From positions 1 through 64,000 of the forward strand of contig JAHDIE010000002.1 of NCBI GenBank assembly GCA_020630955.1: DNA of 64,000 nt, read 5' to 3'. Source of the DNA: Saprospiraceae bacterium. GTDB lineage: Bacteria; Bacteroidota; Bacteroidia; Chitinophagales; Saprospiraceae. A program made the translations under genes and the position numbers. The notes beneath the pieces were generated by a model. The model was not told the DNA's origin. It saw only the letters and a program-made list of their open reading frames with translations, and did no database searches. How positions within the stretch are numbered: position 1 is the first letter of the stretch; each line of letters opens with the position of its first letter. This document shows positions 1-9,553 of this stretch, piece after piece.

Positions 1-1212
1 TGAGGTAGAAGCGGAAATGATTATACCTGAAAATAATAGAACAATGGATCCAATATACATCCAGAATTCCCTTGAGTAGATTGATTCTTCTTTTTTAGGA
101 GCAGGTATTTGCTTAAAGCGATAAAAGAAAAAGGCGAGTGACATCACCAAGAAAGCTGTTACAAAAGCCACCAATTGCCACTCTAATCCCATCTTAGTAA
201 ATGCATGTACTGAGGTTTCTCCTAGGACACCGCTTCTTGTGAGAAAAGTCGAGTAGAGGATCAAAACAAAAGCTAGCATATAAAACAAGTAGCTGGATTT
301 AATTGAGTACCCAGTTGCTTTTGAAATTAAATTTAAATGTACGCCTGCAATTAAAATCAACCAAGGGACCAGCGACATGTTCTCAACAGGGTCCCACGCC
401 CAATATCCTCCAAAAGTTAATGCCTCATAAGCCCATGCCGCACCCATTAATATGCCGGTTCCTAAAATACAGCCCGAAAACAAACCCCATTTCAAGGCAG
501 GCGTTAACCATTCTTTATGTTTTCCAGACCACAAACCTGCAATGGCATATGCAAAGGGTATAGTTACAGATGCAAAGCCTAAGAACAAGGTGGGTGGATG
601 AATAGTCATCCAATAATTTTGCAATAAAGGATTCAGTCCTGTTCCTTCAATCATTGAAACATAATCTGGATTGCTAAAAAGAGGAAAGTCCATTTCTTGC
701 CTAAGAAGTAGCAAAGGATTTGAACCAATTTTTATTGCATTTTCTCCATCACCAAGATAAATTCCTAACAACATAGATGTTAGAAATGTCTGCACCATTA
801 GCAAGGTAGCCATGACATGAGGCTGTAATGAATGTTTTTTCCGAAGAATGAATATTCCTAATATGATGTGCCAAAACATCCATAATAGAAAGCTTCCTTC
901 CTGACCTCCCCAAAATGCTGACCATATGTATCTGAATGGTAATTCGTCGTTGACATGTTCATACACGTATGAATATTCATACATGTTGTTGATCATCGCA
1001 TAGAAAATAGTCCCAATGACAGCAAATATTGATAAGCTTTGTAGCCAAAATCCTAATTTTCCGTATTTATTCCATGAAAGTTCTTCTGTATTTGCAGCTT
1101 GAGTAAAACTATAGATGGAGAAAAGCCCTGCTACAAAAGATAATAGAATAAATACATGCCCTAATTGACCAGGAAGTAAATGTTCTCCGTTATATATTCC
1201 TGCAAGTATCAA
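1..1212 (-). CDS. ccmF: Cytochrome c maturation protein CcmF (heme lyase subunit), 3' end cut by window
   Basis: Integral membrane heme lyase of cytochrome c maturation system I; it takes heme from CcmE and attaches it to apocytochromes on the outer face of the inner membrane. About 404 codons are visible, starting near GEHLLPGQLGH, the usual CcmF N-terminus, followed by many hydrophobic segments. The tryptophan-rich WWD heme motif is present as GGYWAWDPVENMSLVPW, preceded by the conserved IHPPTLFLGF stretch. No ATG fits the N-terminus. I use a TTG that overlaps the ccmE stop codon (TTGA), which implies translational coupling. The C-terminal part lies outside the window. The identification is secure; the exact start is inferred. 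Confidence 0.9.
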   Translation of the reverse strand, partial: MILAGIYNGEHLLPGQLGHVFILLSFVAGLFSIYSFTQAANTEELSWNKYGKLGFWLQSLSIFAVIGTIFYAMINNMYEYSYVYEHVNDELPFRYIWSAFWGGQEGSFLLWMFWHIILGIFILRKKHSLQPHVMATLLMVQTFLTSMLLGIYLGDGENAIKIGSNPLLLLRQEMDFPLFSNPDYVSMIEGTGLNPLLQNYWMTIHPPTLFLGFASVTIPFAYAIAGLWSGKHKEWLTPALKWGLFSGCILGTGILMGAAWAYEALTFGGYWAWDPVENMSLVPWLILIAGVHLNLISKATGYSIKSSYLFYMLAFVLILYSTFLTRSGVLGETSVHAFTKMGLEWQLVAFVTAFLVMSLAFFFYRFKQIPAPKKEESIYSREFWMYIGSIVLLFSGIIISASTS

Positions 1213-1601
1213 CTTTCAGATCTTATATATAGTTCTTCATCCTTATATTTTGAAGGACATTTGGTAAGTATTTCGGTTGCAACAAAGGTATCACCTTTTC
1301 TTGAACCTGTAACCACAACCTGTTCGGATCGTTCAAAGTCTTGGGGCATGGCTGAGGCCATAATTACTTCAAGAGATTTACCATTTGTATCCAACATATG
1401 AAAGCTAAACCTATTGGCATTTACGGCAGGATCGTATTTAATTTCATGGTCTGGATCCAAAGTGCCATTGACTTTTACAATTCCTGCTTGTTCGGTGGCA
1501 GTTGTAAAATTGTAATAAGTTGCGATATCATTGCTTGCATTCACAAAGATTAAAATTGCGGCCACAAGCATCAACATTGCCAATATATAGTTCTTTTTCA
1601 T
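1209..1601 (-). CDS. ccmE: Cytochrome c maturation heme chaperone CcmE, CxxxY type
   Basis: Periplasmic heme chaperone that binds heme covalently and passes it to CcmF. It has an N-terminal membrane anchor (about residues 5-22), then the small OB-fold domain with the KVNGTLD and FVATEIL segments. At the place where proteobacterial CcmE has the heme-binding histidine of HxxxY, this protein reads TKCPSKYKDE, so cysteine replaces histidine (CxxxY) with the tyrosine kept. CxxxY variants of CcmE are known from archaea and some bacteria. The 130-residue length suits the family. The stop codon overlaps the ccmF start. A TAnnTTTG promoter box lies about 32 bp upstream, so ccmE may head the unit seen here. 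Confidence 0.92.
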   Translation of the reverse strand: MKKNYILAMLMLVAAILIFVNASNDIATYYNFTTATEQAGIVKVNGTLDPDHEIKYDPAVNANRFSFHMLDTNGKSLEVIMASAMPQDFERSEQVVVTGSRKGDTFVATEILTKCPSKYKDEELYIRSES

Positions 1602-1633
1602 GATCTCTTCCTTTTAATGATTGATTGGTCCTT

Positions 1634-1641
1634 CAAAGATA
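1634..1641 (-). promoter_or_regulatory. Putative -7 box (TAnnTTTG) for ccmE-ccmF
   Basis: The minus strand reads TATCTTTG here, an exact match to the Bacteroidota -7 consensus TAnnTTTG, in the gap between the preceding gene's stop and the ccmE ATG. No TTTG box is visible at the expected -33 distance, so this is a half-supported promoter. Confidence 0.35.
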
Positions 1642-1664
1642 CGCTAATATGAGTAAATTAGTTG

Positions 1665-3764
1665 TTATCGAACCATCAATTTGAGTGCTTTTGATACTTC
1701 TGTAACGGGGAGTTTGCAGGTCTTATTTTGGCATACATAAATCATTGTTTCTCCCTCCAAGTACTTCCCTTTAAGCAGCGGTAATTGACTTTCTTTGGTA
1801 TCACCAAGCAAGATGCTATTTCCGAGATAATGTGCGCTTATTTCGGCTCTAAGTGCTTCAGCGTTTTCTCCAACTATAGCAATTTCATAAGCTGGTTGAA
1901 CCATGTTAATGTATAATTGAATCCAATTACTGTAGAAAGATCCAGCTTGATCTTGAGAAATTTGATTTAGCATCGTCGACAACATTTCTTCAGCCTTGTC
2001 GGTCCAGTTTTTCTTATAAAAAAGGCTACCTAATTTATATAGGTTGGCGGCCATTACCGAATTCGATGAAGGTATGACATTATCGGTATAATCAGTTTTT
2101 CTAACAATCAGTGGAGCATCATTTACGGAAGTGTAGTAAAATAATGCTTGGTTTTCATTGCTAAAATTATTGATCACATATTCAGAAAGCTCCTTAGCTG
2201 CATTGAGCCATTTTTCATCAAAATCATTCTCGTATAGCTTAATTAATGCTTGGATAAACAATGCATAATCATCAAGAAAAGCGTTTATAGTTGCTTTCCC
2301 GCTTTTGAAATTTCTATATAATCCTCCATCCTTTTTTCTCATATTGTTTAGGATAAATGAGGAAGTTTTAACAGCATCTTTATAATATGCTTGATTGCTG
2401 GTAGCTTCATAACTTCTAAGCAAACCGTCAATCATTAAGGCATTCCAAGAACAAAGAATTTTATCATCTGTTCCAGGATGTTCTCTTTTTGACCTTTCGG
2501 TAAATAACTTTTTGTTGGATGCACTAATTATGTTATTTAAGTTTTCAGGCGATAGTTGGTATTGATCACCAATTTTGCTTGGAGACTTAGTAATATGTAA
2601 AATGTTATTATGTTCCCAATTTCCCCGCGATGTGACACTATAGTAAGATTTATAAATTTCCGCATGATCTTTTAGCAATGAATCAATTTCTGATTCATCC
2701 CAAACATAAAATTTTCCTTCTTCACCTTCCGAGTCGGCATCCAATGAAGAATAATAAGCTCCGTTATTATCTTTTAATTCTCTATTGCAAAAAGCTATCG
2801 TTTCCTCTATGACCTTTTTGTACAATGGATTTTGATCTAATTTGTAGGCATCAGCATAGAGTCCAAGTAATTGTCCATTGTCATAAAGCATTTTTTCAAA
2901 ATGAGGAACCTTCCATATTCCATCAACTGAATATCTCGCAAAGCCACCACCTATTTGATCGTATATGCCGCCGTAAGCCATTTGCCTAAGCGTAATATCA
3001 ATAGCTTCTTTTGCTTTTTCAGAGTTTGATAACCAAAAATATTTCAGAGCCATTTCGAAATTATTTGGCATTGGAAACCTAGGTGTTCTGTTATTACCAC
3101 CATGCTTGTAATCAACTCTTGAAAGAAAGTCATCTAGAATTTTATCTAGAATTTTGCGATCAAAATTGGCGTTTTCTGGAGCTTGTAATAATTCTGAGTT
3201 TTTGATCCCTTCTGTAATTCCAGTGGCTGCTTCTTCAAGTTTTTCAGGATTATTTTCTTGAAGCTTGACCATTTGTTTCAAAATATTTATCCATTGATCT
3301 TTTGGGTAGTATGTTCCTGCAAACACAGGTCTTGTATCAGCTAAAGCAATGGCATTCAATGGCCAACCTCCACTCCCAGAAATAATGTTACAAGCGGTCA
3401 TGTAGATGTCGTCAATATCAGGTCTTTCCTCTCTATCTATTTTTACCGGTATAAAATATTCATTCATTAATTGAGCAACTTCGGGATCTTCAAATGATTC
3501 ATGCTCCATGACATGACACCAGTGGCATGCCGCATATCCTATACTGATGATAAGCATCTTATTCTGTTCCTTAGCCAATGCGAGGGTTTCATCATTCCAA
3601 GCTCTCCAATTGACTGGGTTATGCGCGTGTTGTAATAAATAAGGACTTGATTCTTTGATTAACTCGTTGGTATACTTATGTTTTCCTTCCAAAGTTTTAT
3701 GGTTATGCTGATTGCATGCTCCTCCCAAAATGCAGCTAAGTAAAAAGAGAAAAAAGTATTTCAT
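1665..3764 (-). CDS. YyaL/SPATA20-family thioredoxin-domain lipoprotein (DUF255)
   Basis: A 699-residue protein of the DUF255 family (bacterial YyaL, animal SPATA20): an N-terminal thioredoxin-like domain followed by a large alpha/alpha-barrel domain resembling N-acylglucosamine 2-epimerases. The family signature is present: [11 protein letters not shown], then [14 protein letters not shown] with two cysteines two residues apart, then DREERPDID. The barrel part contains [12 protein letters not shown] and [14 protein letters not shown]. Biochemical function is not established; a redox or sugar-related role is guessed from folds. An upstream in-frame TTG adds seven residues, but the ATG chosen gives a clean signal peptide ending near GGACNQ, so the protein is probably a lipoprotein. 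The order signal-thioredoxin-barrel is typical. Confidence 0.88.
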   Translation of the reverse strand: MKYFFLFLLSCILGGACNQHNHKTLEGKHKYTNELIKESSPYLLQHAHNPVNWRAWNDETLALAKEQNKMLIISIGYAACHWCHVMEHESFEDPEVAQLMNEYFIPVKIDREERPDIDDIYMTACNIISGSGGWPLNAIALADTRPVFAGTYYPKDQWINILKQMVKLQENNPEKLEEAATGITEGIKNSELLQAPENANFDRKILDKILDDFLSRVDYKHGGNNRTPRFPMPNNFEMALKYFWLSNSEKAKEAIDITLRQMAYGGIYDQIGGGFARYSVDGIWKVPHFEKMLYDNGQLLGLYADAYKLDQNPLYKKVIEETIAFCNRELKDNNGAYYSSLDADSEGEEGKFYVWDESEIDSLLKDHAEIYKSYYSVTSRGNWEHNNILHITKSPSKIGDQYQLSPENLNNIISASNKKLFTERSKREHPGTDDKILCSWNALMIDGLLRSYEATSNQAYYKDAVKTSSFILNNMRKKDGGLYRNFKSGKATINAFLDDYALFIQALIKLYENDFDEKWLNAAKELSEYVINNFSNENQALFYYTSVNDAPLIVRKTDYTDNVIPSSNSVMAANLYKLGSLFYKKNWTDKAEEMLSTMLNQISQDQAGSFYSNWIQLYINMVQPAYEIAIVGENAEALRAEISAHYLGNSILLGDTKESQLPLLKGKYLEGETMIYVCQNKTCKLPVTEVSKALKLMVR

Positions 3765-3817
3765 GGGTTGAATATTATAGGGCAAAGGTGGGGATAATAT
3801 TCAATAAATACTAGGAC

Positions 3818-4888
3818 TTAATTGATTTCACCTCCACAAGAAGAACCTGCACCTGCTGTGCATCCAAAGCAATGTTGGTTAACCAATATGTTTCTCTTCG
3901 ATAAGGCGTCTAAATTAAAGTCATCAATGTGTTTCGAATTAGCAGCAACCTTCAAGTCAAGCATTTGGTTGAAATCACAATCATAAATGTACCCATCCCA
4001 ACTAATGGATAAGGTGTTTTTACACATCAAGCCATCAACAGTCATGGGATTAAATGCATTGATCAATTTTTCCATATATTCTTCATAGTTCTCTGTTTCT
4101 ATGAGATAATCCAAGAACCGACTTACTGGAAGATTTGTGATCGCATATAATTCATTAAACTCAATATTAAACTTTCTACTTAATTGCCGCTTAAATTCTT
4201 TTTGTAACTGTTCTTGCGAGGAGGGTAGAAATGCCCCTGAGGGGTTATATACTAGATCTAGCTTAAGGCCAGAACCATCGATTCCATAGCCAACTTCATT
4301 TAATAATTGTAAGGCCTTAATTGAATCCTCAAAAACACCGTCTCCTCTTTGACTATCTGTTCTGGATTTAGAAAAATATGGAAGTGAAGAGACAACTTGT
4401 ACATTGTGCTTTTTGAAGAATTCTGGAAGATCATGATATTTCTTATTGGCCATAATAATGGTCAAATTACATCTATCAATTACCTTTTTACCTAAGTGAG
4501 AAACCTCTTCTACAAACCACCTAAAATGGGGATTCATTTCAGGAGCTCCTCCAGTGATGTCTACAGTATGGATAGAAGGCACTGTTTTTATAATTGCAAG
4601 ACACTTTTCCAAAGTCTCTTTGTCCATGTTTTCTTCCTTCCTGTCAGGTCCTGCATCTACATGGCAATGGGCACAAGTTTGATTACATAATTTGCCTATG
4701 TTGATTTGGAATATTTCAACCTGTTTAGGTTTGATTACAGGAATGCTGTGTTCTTCTAATTTAGCACTAAATCCAATTTGACCTTTACCCAATAGTTCTT
4801 GGTTACTAAGGACTTCTAGTTGCATAAATGTTGAAGATAAGCCTTTTCCTTGAGCCTTTAAGGATTTTGTTTTTTGTTTGACTCCCAT
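3818..4888 (-). CDS. arsS: Arsenosugar biosynthesis radical SAM protein ArsS
   Basis: Radical SAM enzyme of the ArsS family, which builds the deoxyadenosyl-arsenic bond in arsenosugar synthesis. The 4Fe-4S motif CNQTCAHC (C68, C72, C75) is followed by HVDAGPDR, diagnostic of the family, and DITGGAPEMNPHF. The C-terminal cysteine-rich tail (HCFGCTAGAGSSC) matches the family; homologues in some bacteria carry selenocysteine, but here all positions are read as cysteine. The length of 356 fits. The gene begins directly after the stop codon of the carboxymuconolactone-decarboxylase-like gene, so the two are co-transcribed. The arsenite methyltransferase ArsM that usually accompanies them is not in this window. 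Confidence 0.93.
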   Translation of the reverse strand: MGVKQKTKSLKAQGKGLSSTFMQLEVLSNQELLGKGQIGFSAKLEEHSIPVIKPKQVEIFQINIGKLCNQTCAHCHVDAGPDRKEENMDKETLEKCLAIIKTVPSIHTVDITGGAPEMNPHFRWFVEEVSHLGKKVIDRCNLTIIMANKKYHDLPEFFKKHNVQVVSSLPYFSKSRTDSQRGDGVFEDSIKALQLLNEVGYGIDGSGLKLDLVYNPSGAFLPSSQEQLQKEFKRQLSRKFNIEFNELYAITNLPVSRFLDYLIETENYEEYMEKLINAFNPMTVDGLMCKNTLSISWDGYIYDCDFNQMLDLKVAANSKHIDDFNLDALSKRNILVNQHCFGCTAGAGSSCGGEIN

Positions 4889-5227
4889 TTACATTGAAAG
4901 TTTGTTGACATGATTCATCATTTGGACCCCATAGACCAATGATGAGCCGCTTTTTATCGCAGCGGCTACATGTACAGCTTCCATCATTTGCTCTTCGTCT
5001 GCCCCCTTTTCCAAGCAAGAGGATGTATATGCATCTATGCAATAAGGGCATTGTACAGTATGAGAGACTGCTAGTGCGATAAGGCATTTTTCTCTTTCTG
5101 TTAAGGCAGTGTCACCTTTAAAAACATTGTTGTACCACTCGAAAAACTTGCCTCCCATTTCTTTCTGAAACTCGGTTATCTTCCCAAATTTCTTTAGGTC
5201 TTCTGACTTGAAATATGAATCTGACAT
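4889..5227 (-). CDS. Arsenosugar-associated carboxymuconolactone decarboxylase/AhpD-like protein
   Basis: A 112-residue all-helical protein of the carboxymuconolactone decarboxylase superfamily. The AhpD-type redox pair is present as CPYC (C60, C63) in TVQCPYCIDAYT, preceded by LTEREKCLIALAVSH and followed by the EQMMEAVHVAA helix. Families of this type encoded next to arsS are annotated as arsenosugar-associated peroxidase-like proteins; the exact reaction is not known. It is the first gene of a two-gene unit with zero spacing to arsS. The superfamily assignment is secure. The link to arsenic rests on the neighbour. Confidence 0.88.
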   Translation of the reverse strand: MSDSYFKSEDLKKFGKITEFQKEMGGKFFEWYNNVFKGDTALTEREKCLIALAVSHTVQCPYCIDAYTSSCLEKGADEEQMMEAVHVAAAIKSGSSLVYGVQMMNHVNKLSM

Positions 5228-5424
5228 AGTTGTATTAATACTTGAGTTATAAATTTGTTTCTATGAGCTGCAAATTAGTGTATTCTATTAGATAAAAGCG
5301 TTCATATGAGGACATATTCAGCTTTCTTTATCTTATTTTGAAGGATTAATAGAATTCTTAAATGTGTACGATGATTTATTTCCTGCAAGTAATTAACTTA
5401 TATTAATGCAGAAAATAGCCACTC

Positions 5425-5910
5425 ATGGATATCAGTCATATGAAGTGGAGAAGATTAAATGGAGACCTTGTAAAGCAACCCATAAAAGCACGTGTTGAAA
5501 AAATTCTTCTCCATGAACAATCAATTGGAAATAAATTAAAGATCTGTATTGGAACAGATTCGCAGAGAAGAGGTAATAAGACAGAGTTCGCTACTGTAAT
5601 AGTTTTCCTTAGAGAAAAAAAAGGAGGATTTATGTTAATTTCCAATTTTCACCAACCCAATATTGATTCTTTAAAGGAGCGAATGATTTTAGAAGTATCA
5701 AAAAGCGTAGAAGTAGCCTATCACCTATGTGACTTATTTGACTTATATAACGTTGATCTTGAAGTACATGCCGATATCAATACTGATCCCCATTTTAAAT
5801 CACATTTGGCATTGAAAGAAGCAATGGGTTACATTTTGGCAATGGGCTTTGGGTTTAAGGCTAAACCTGATGCATTTGCTAGTAGCAGCTGTGCCGACAA
5901 AGTGATATAA
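5425..5910 (+). CDS. YkuK-like (DUF458) RNase-H-fold protein
   Basis: A 161-residue protein of the DUF458/YkuK family, predicted to adopt a ribonuclease-H-like fold. The family landmarks are the first strand CIGTDSQ with its acidic residue, the TEFATVIVF strand, and the central acidic segment VHADINTDPHFKSH followed by the C-terminal GYILAMGFGFKAKP strand. No experimentally proven role is known to me; nucleic-acid processing is inferred only from the fold. It stands alone, about 200 bp from the divergent arsenosugar unit and about 110 bp before the first M16 peptidase gene. Confidence 0.8.
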   Translation: MDISHMKWRRLNGDLVKQPIKARVEKILLHEQSIGNKLKICIGTDSQRRGNKTEFATVIVFLREKKGGFMLISNFHQPNIDSLKERMILEVSKSVEVAYHLCDLFDLYNVDLEVHADINTDPHFKSHLALKEAMGYILAMGFGFKAKPDAFASSSCADKVI

Positions 5911-5987
5911 TACCGTCTCAAGGAGTGGATTTATATAAATAATCCCTAAGAACATAGAAAATAAGCCTGTCGTTAACCCAATTTCCT

Positions 5988-5995
5988 TACTTTTG
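5988..5995 (+). promoter_or_regulatory. Putative -7 box (TAnnTTTG) for the M16 peptidase pair
   Basis: TACTTTTG matches the Bacteroidota -7 consensus and lies 22 bp before the M16 gene's ATG, which would give a very short leader. No clear -33 TTTG is seen, and in AT-rich DNA such boxes also occur by chance. Confidence 0.3.
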
Positions 5996-6017
5996 GGCAA
6001 CTTTAAAATCAACCACA

Positions 6018-7343
6018 ATGAGACTAATATTAAGCTTATTATTTCTTGGATGTGCTCTGTTTTCTCAAGCACAAATGAATTCCATAAAATTTGAAGAATA
6101 CGATCTTGACAACGGTTTACATGTCATTTTGCATGAGGATCATACAACTCCAATTGTTGCAGTTTCCATCATGTATCATGTTGGATCAAAAAATGAGGAA
6201 CCAGATAAAACAGGATTTGCCCACTTCTTTGAACACTTATTATTTGAAGGTTCTGAAAATATTGAAAGAGGAGAATATGACAGCTATGTTGAAAAAGCTG
6301 GTGGTACCCTAAATGCAAACACAACCTACGATAGGACTTTTTATTTTGAAATTCTTCCTTCAAATCAACTTGAACTTGGACTGTGGTTAGAATCGGAAAG
6401 ACTTCTGCATGCAAAGGTTGAAGACAAAGGGATAGAAACTCAAAGAGAGGTTGTAAAAGAGGAAAGGAGACAAAGAGTTGATAACCAGCCATACGGATCT
6501 ATTTTAGAAGAAACCATGAAGAGAGCATTCAAGGTTCATCCCTATAAGTCCTCAGTTATTGGTTCAATGGCTCATTTGGATGCAGCCGTAGAGTCTGATT
6601 ATAAGAATTTCTATAAAAACTTTTATGTTCCAAATAATGCAGTTTTATCCATAGCAGGTGATATTGACCCTGCAGAGGCTCGAGTTTGGATAGAAAAATA
6701 TTTTGGAGGTATTCCTAGAGGTTCAGGAGAAATTTATAGACCTAGCGTTGTTGAGCCTCCATTAGGCGGAGAGGTTAGAGATACGGTTTATGACAACATT
6801 CAACTTCCAGCAGTAATTCAAGCATATAGAAGTCCGGCCCAGGGGACTGATGATGCATATGCAATGGAAATGTTATCAACCTTGCTTTCTGCAGGGGCTA
6901 GTTCAAGGTTGAATAAGCGATTAGTCGATGAGGAACAAAGTTCATTGTTTGTTGGAAACTTTATGTTGAATTTAGAAGATCCTGGTGTTTCATTGGCATT
7001 TAGCATTTGTAATAATGGTGTTGATCCAAATGAAGTAGAAAAAAGTATGGATGCTGTTATTAAAGAGGTACAAACCGAAATGATAGGAGATCGAGAATTC
7101 CAAAAATTGAGGAATCAAATTGAGAATGATTTTGTGAGTTCCAATAGTAGAGTAGCTGGAATTGCTGAAAGCCTTGCAAATTATCATATGTATTATGGGG
7201 ATACCAATTTGATAAATACCGAAATTGATAAATATTTAGCTGTGACAAAAGAAGATATCATGAGAGTTGCAAATAAATATTTCAATAAAGACAACAGGGT
7301 AGTTTTATACTACCTGCCAAAACCTCAAGAACAAAAACCATAA
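6018..7343 (+). CDS. M16 family zinc metallopeptidase, catalytic subunit
   Basis: Secreted or periplasmic M16 (insulinase/processing-peptidase-like) protease of 441 residues. A Sec signal peptide spans about residues 1-19. The inverted zinc motif HxxEH is intact as HFFEH (69-73), and the distal zinc-binding glutamate lies in VVKEERRQRVDNQPYG (E148 or E149). The second M16 half has the usual YVPNNAVLSIAGDID segment and, near the C-terminus, the VANKYFNKDNRVVLYYLP ending. The next gene encodes an M16 protein lacking the zinc motif only 27 bp downstream, so the two probably form a heterodimer as in other bacterial M16A/M16B pairs. Substrate unknown. Confidence 0.93.
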   Translation: MRLILSLLFLGCALFSQAQMNSIKFEEYDLDNGLHVILHEDHTTPIVAVSIMYHVGSKNEEPDKTGFAHFFEHLLFEGSENIERGEYDSYVEKAGGTLNANTTYDRTFYFEILPSNQLELGLWLESERLLHAKVEDKGIETQREVVKEERRQRVDNQPYGSILEETMKRAFKVHPYKSSVIGSMAHLDAAVESDYKNFYKNFYVPNNAVLSIAGDIDPAEARVWIEKYFGGIPRGSGEIYRPSVVEPPLGGEVRDTVYDNIQLPAVIQAYRSPAQGTDDAYAMEMLSTLLSAGASSRLNKRLVDEEQSSLFVGNFMLNLEDPGVSLAFSICNNGVDPNEVEKSMDAVIKEVQTEMIGDREFQKLRNQIENDFVSSNSRVAGIAESLANYHMYYGDTNLINTEIDKYLAVTKEDIMRVANKYFNKDNRVVLYYLPKPQEQKP

Positions 7344-7370
7344 ATTAAAAACACAAAGAATTTTATAAAA

Positions 7371-9530
7371 ATGAAAACATATAAAATTATCATTATAGCT
7401 ATTTTTTCTGCATTTGCCCTTACTCAGTGCACACCAAAGATGACAGAAGAAATTAGCAAAACTGAAGAAATAAGCTCTGTTGAAACGGAATCCATTGAAA
7501 ATACAGCTACTACCTGGAGATCTATGGCACCAGCAGCGGGTCCAGCTAGAAAAATACAACTTGGAGAGTATAGTACTTTTAAATTGGAAAACGGCTTGGA
7601 AGTCATTGTAGTTGAAAACAACAAACTACCAAGAGCCTCTTATTCTCTTACACTGAAGAATAATCCAATTATAGAAGGTAAGCAAGCAGGTTTTGTTGAC
7701 ATTGCTGGTGATATACTTGCTAGAGGAACTACAACAAAATCGAAGGCTGACATTGATGCTGAAGTAGATTTTATCGGTGCATCCTTGAGTTCTTACTCAG
7801 GAGGAATTTTTGCTAGTTCGCTTACTAAACACAAAGATGCCTTGTTGACCATAGCATCAGATATTCTTTACAACCCTACCTTCGAAGAAGAAGAATTTGA
7901 AAAATTGAAAACTCAATACATTTCGGGAATTCAAACTGAAAAAACTGACCCCAATAGCATGGCAGGAAATGTTGCGAATGTTTTAAATTATACTAAAGGT
8001 CACCCATACGGAGAGATTCAAACAGAAGAATCGATTAACAATATTAAATTAGAAAGTTGTAAAAAATATTATACTGACTTTTTTAAACCAAACAATGCTT
8101 ATTTAATTATTGTGGGTGATGTGTCTTTGGAAGAAGCTAAAGCTGATGCAAAAAAATATTTTGGATCATGGAAAAGAGGGGATGTACCAACTAATGATTA
8201 TGGAGTCCCAAGCGCACCTAATGAGAGTAAAGTTTCATTTGTGAATAAAGAAGGTGCAGTGCAATCAATTATTAATATTACCTATCCGATCGATCTAAAG
8301 CCGGGAAGCGAGGATGCCATAGCTGCTTCATTAATGAACTCTATTCTAGGAGGAGGAATTTTTTCGGGAAGGTTGATGCAAAACCTTCGTGAAGATAAGG
8401 CCTATACTTATGGTGCAAGATCAAGGCTTAACTCAGATCCTTTGGTAGGTGAATTTAATGCCTTCGCAAGTGTTAGAAATGAAGTTACTGATAGTTCTGT
8501 TACGGAATTTATATATGAAATGGAGCGTATGATTACAGAGGAAGTGGATGAAGAGGATTTACAGTTGGCTAAAAATTCAAATGCTGGTGCTTTTGCTAGA
8601 TCTTTAGAGAGTCCTCAGACCTTAGCCAGATATGCCTTAAATATTGTGAAGTATAATTTGCCTGCTGACTATTATGAAACTTACTTAGAAAAGTTAGAAA
8701 AGGTATCTGTATCGGACATAACAATGATGGCTAAAAAATACATCCGACCAAATAATGCCAATATCGTTGTTGTTGGAAACAAGGATGAAGTTGCTGAAAA
8801 ATTAAAAAGATTTGATGCTGATGGAGAAATAGATTATTACGATGCCTATGGAAAGAAAGTTGAAAATCAAGCCATTATTCCTACAGATATAGATGCGCAA
8901 GGTGTATTGAATAAATATATAAAAGCCATCTCACTGAATAATAACTTAGCAGATATTAAATCATTACATCAAGTATATACCTTATCCATGATGGGGCAAA
9001 CGATAAATATTGATTTGTTTATTAAGGAAAGAGCCAAACTTGCTATGAAAATGATGATGAATGGAAATATCGTAAATGAGCAGATATTTGATGGTCAAAA
9101 GGCAATGATGTCTGGGATGGGTCAACCAGCCAAAGTTGTTGAAGAAGGTCCCTTATTTGATCAAATGAAAAATCAAACTCAAATAATAGAGCAGGTATAT
9201 TATGTAGAAAATGGATATTCAACGGAGTTAAAAGGAATTGAAGAAATTGATGGAGATCAAGTCTACAAAGTAGGAGTTGTTTCGCCACGTGGTGAAAAAT
9301 CAACAGAATTCTATGAGGTTGAAACTGGATATTTACGTCGAACTGTAAAAACAGATTCTGAATCGGGAATTACAACAATGACTTCGTTGTCAGACTATCA
9401 AGAGTATGGAGGGTTTATGTTTCCGATGAAGATAGTTACAGAAGGAGCTTCGCCTGCACCGATAGAGATGATAGGGAAGTCTGTGAATATTAATCCTGAT
9501 TTATCTGATGATTTGTTTATAATCAAGTAG
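7371..9530 (+). CDS. Inactive M16 peptidase partner lipoprotein with C-terminal LolA-like extension
   Basis: A 719-residue partner of the preceding protease. The N-terminus (residues 1-22, ending LTQCTPK) reads as a lipoprotein signal. Residues of about 65-490 form two M16-like halves, but the HxxEH motif is missing: the equivalent helix reads AGFVDIAGDILARGT. The segment GGGIFSGRLMQNLREDKAYTY is the substrate-binding signature kept by non-catalytic M16 subunits. From about residue 510 an extra domain of some 200 residues follows, with the pattern of an outer-membrane lipoprotein-sorting (LolA-like) beta-sheet domain (LNKYIKAI, then KVGVVSPRGEKSTEFYEVETGYLRR). The M16 assignment is firm. The LolA-like label is a pattern-level guess. 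Confidence 0.88.
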   Translation: MKTYKIIIIAIFSAFALTQCTPKMTEEISKTEEISSVETESIENTATTWRSMAPAAGPARKIQLGEYSTFKLENGLEVIVVENNKLPRASYSLTLKNNPIIEGKQAGFVDIAGDILARGTTTKSKADIDAEVDFIGASLSSYSGGIFASSLTKHKDALLTIASDILYNPTFEEEEFEKLKTQYISGIQTEKTDPNSMAGNVANVLNYTKGHPYGEIQTEESINNIKLESCKKYYTDFFKPNNAYLIIVGDVSLEEAKADAKKYFGSWKRGDVPTNDYGVPSAPNESKVSFVNKEGAVQSIINITYPIDLKPGSEDAIAASLMNSILGGGIFSGRLMQNLREDKAYTYGARSRLNSDPLVGEFNAFASVRNEVTDSSVTEFIYEMERMITEEVDEEDLQLAKNSNAGAFARSLESPQTLARYALNIVKYNLPADYYETYLEKLEKVSVSDITMMAKKYIRPNNANIVVVGNKDEVAEKLKRFDADGEIDYYDAYGKKVENQAIIPTDIDAQGVLNKYIKAISLNNNLADIKSLHQVYTLSMMGQTINIDLFIKERAKLAMKMMMNGNIVNEQIFDGQKAMMSGMGQPAKVVEEGPLFDQMKNQTQIIEQVYYVENGYSTELKGIEEIDGDQVYKVGVVSPRGEKSTEFYEVETGYLRRTVKTDSESGITTMTSLSDYQEYGGFMFPMKIVTEGASPAPIEMIGKSVNINPDLSDDLFIIK

Positions 9531-9553
9531 ACAGAATACAAAGTAATATATTG

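Noticed and set aside
303-563. 86-codon open frame on the plus strand
   Set aside because: It lies antisense to the membrane helices and heme motif of ccmF and shows no protein-like pattern.
3818-3870. Possible selenocysteine at the ArsS C-terminus
   Set aside because: The reading frame has cysteine codons throughout and ends at a normal stop with no in-frame TGA before it.
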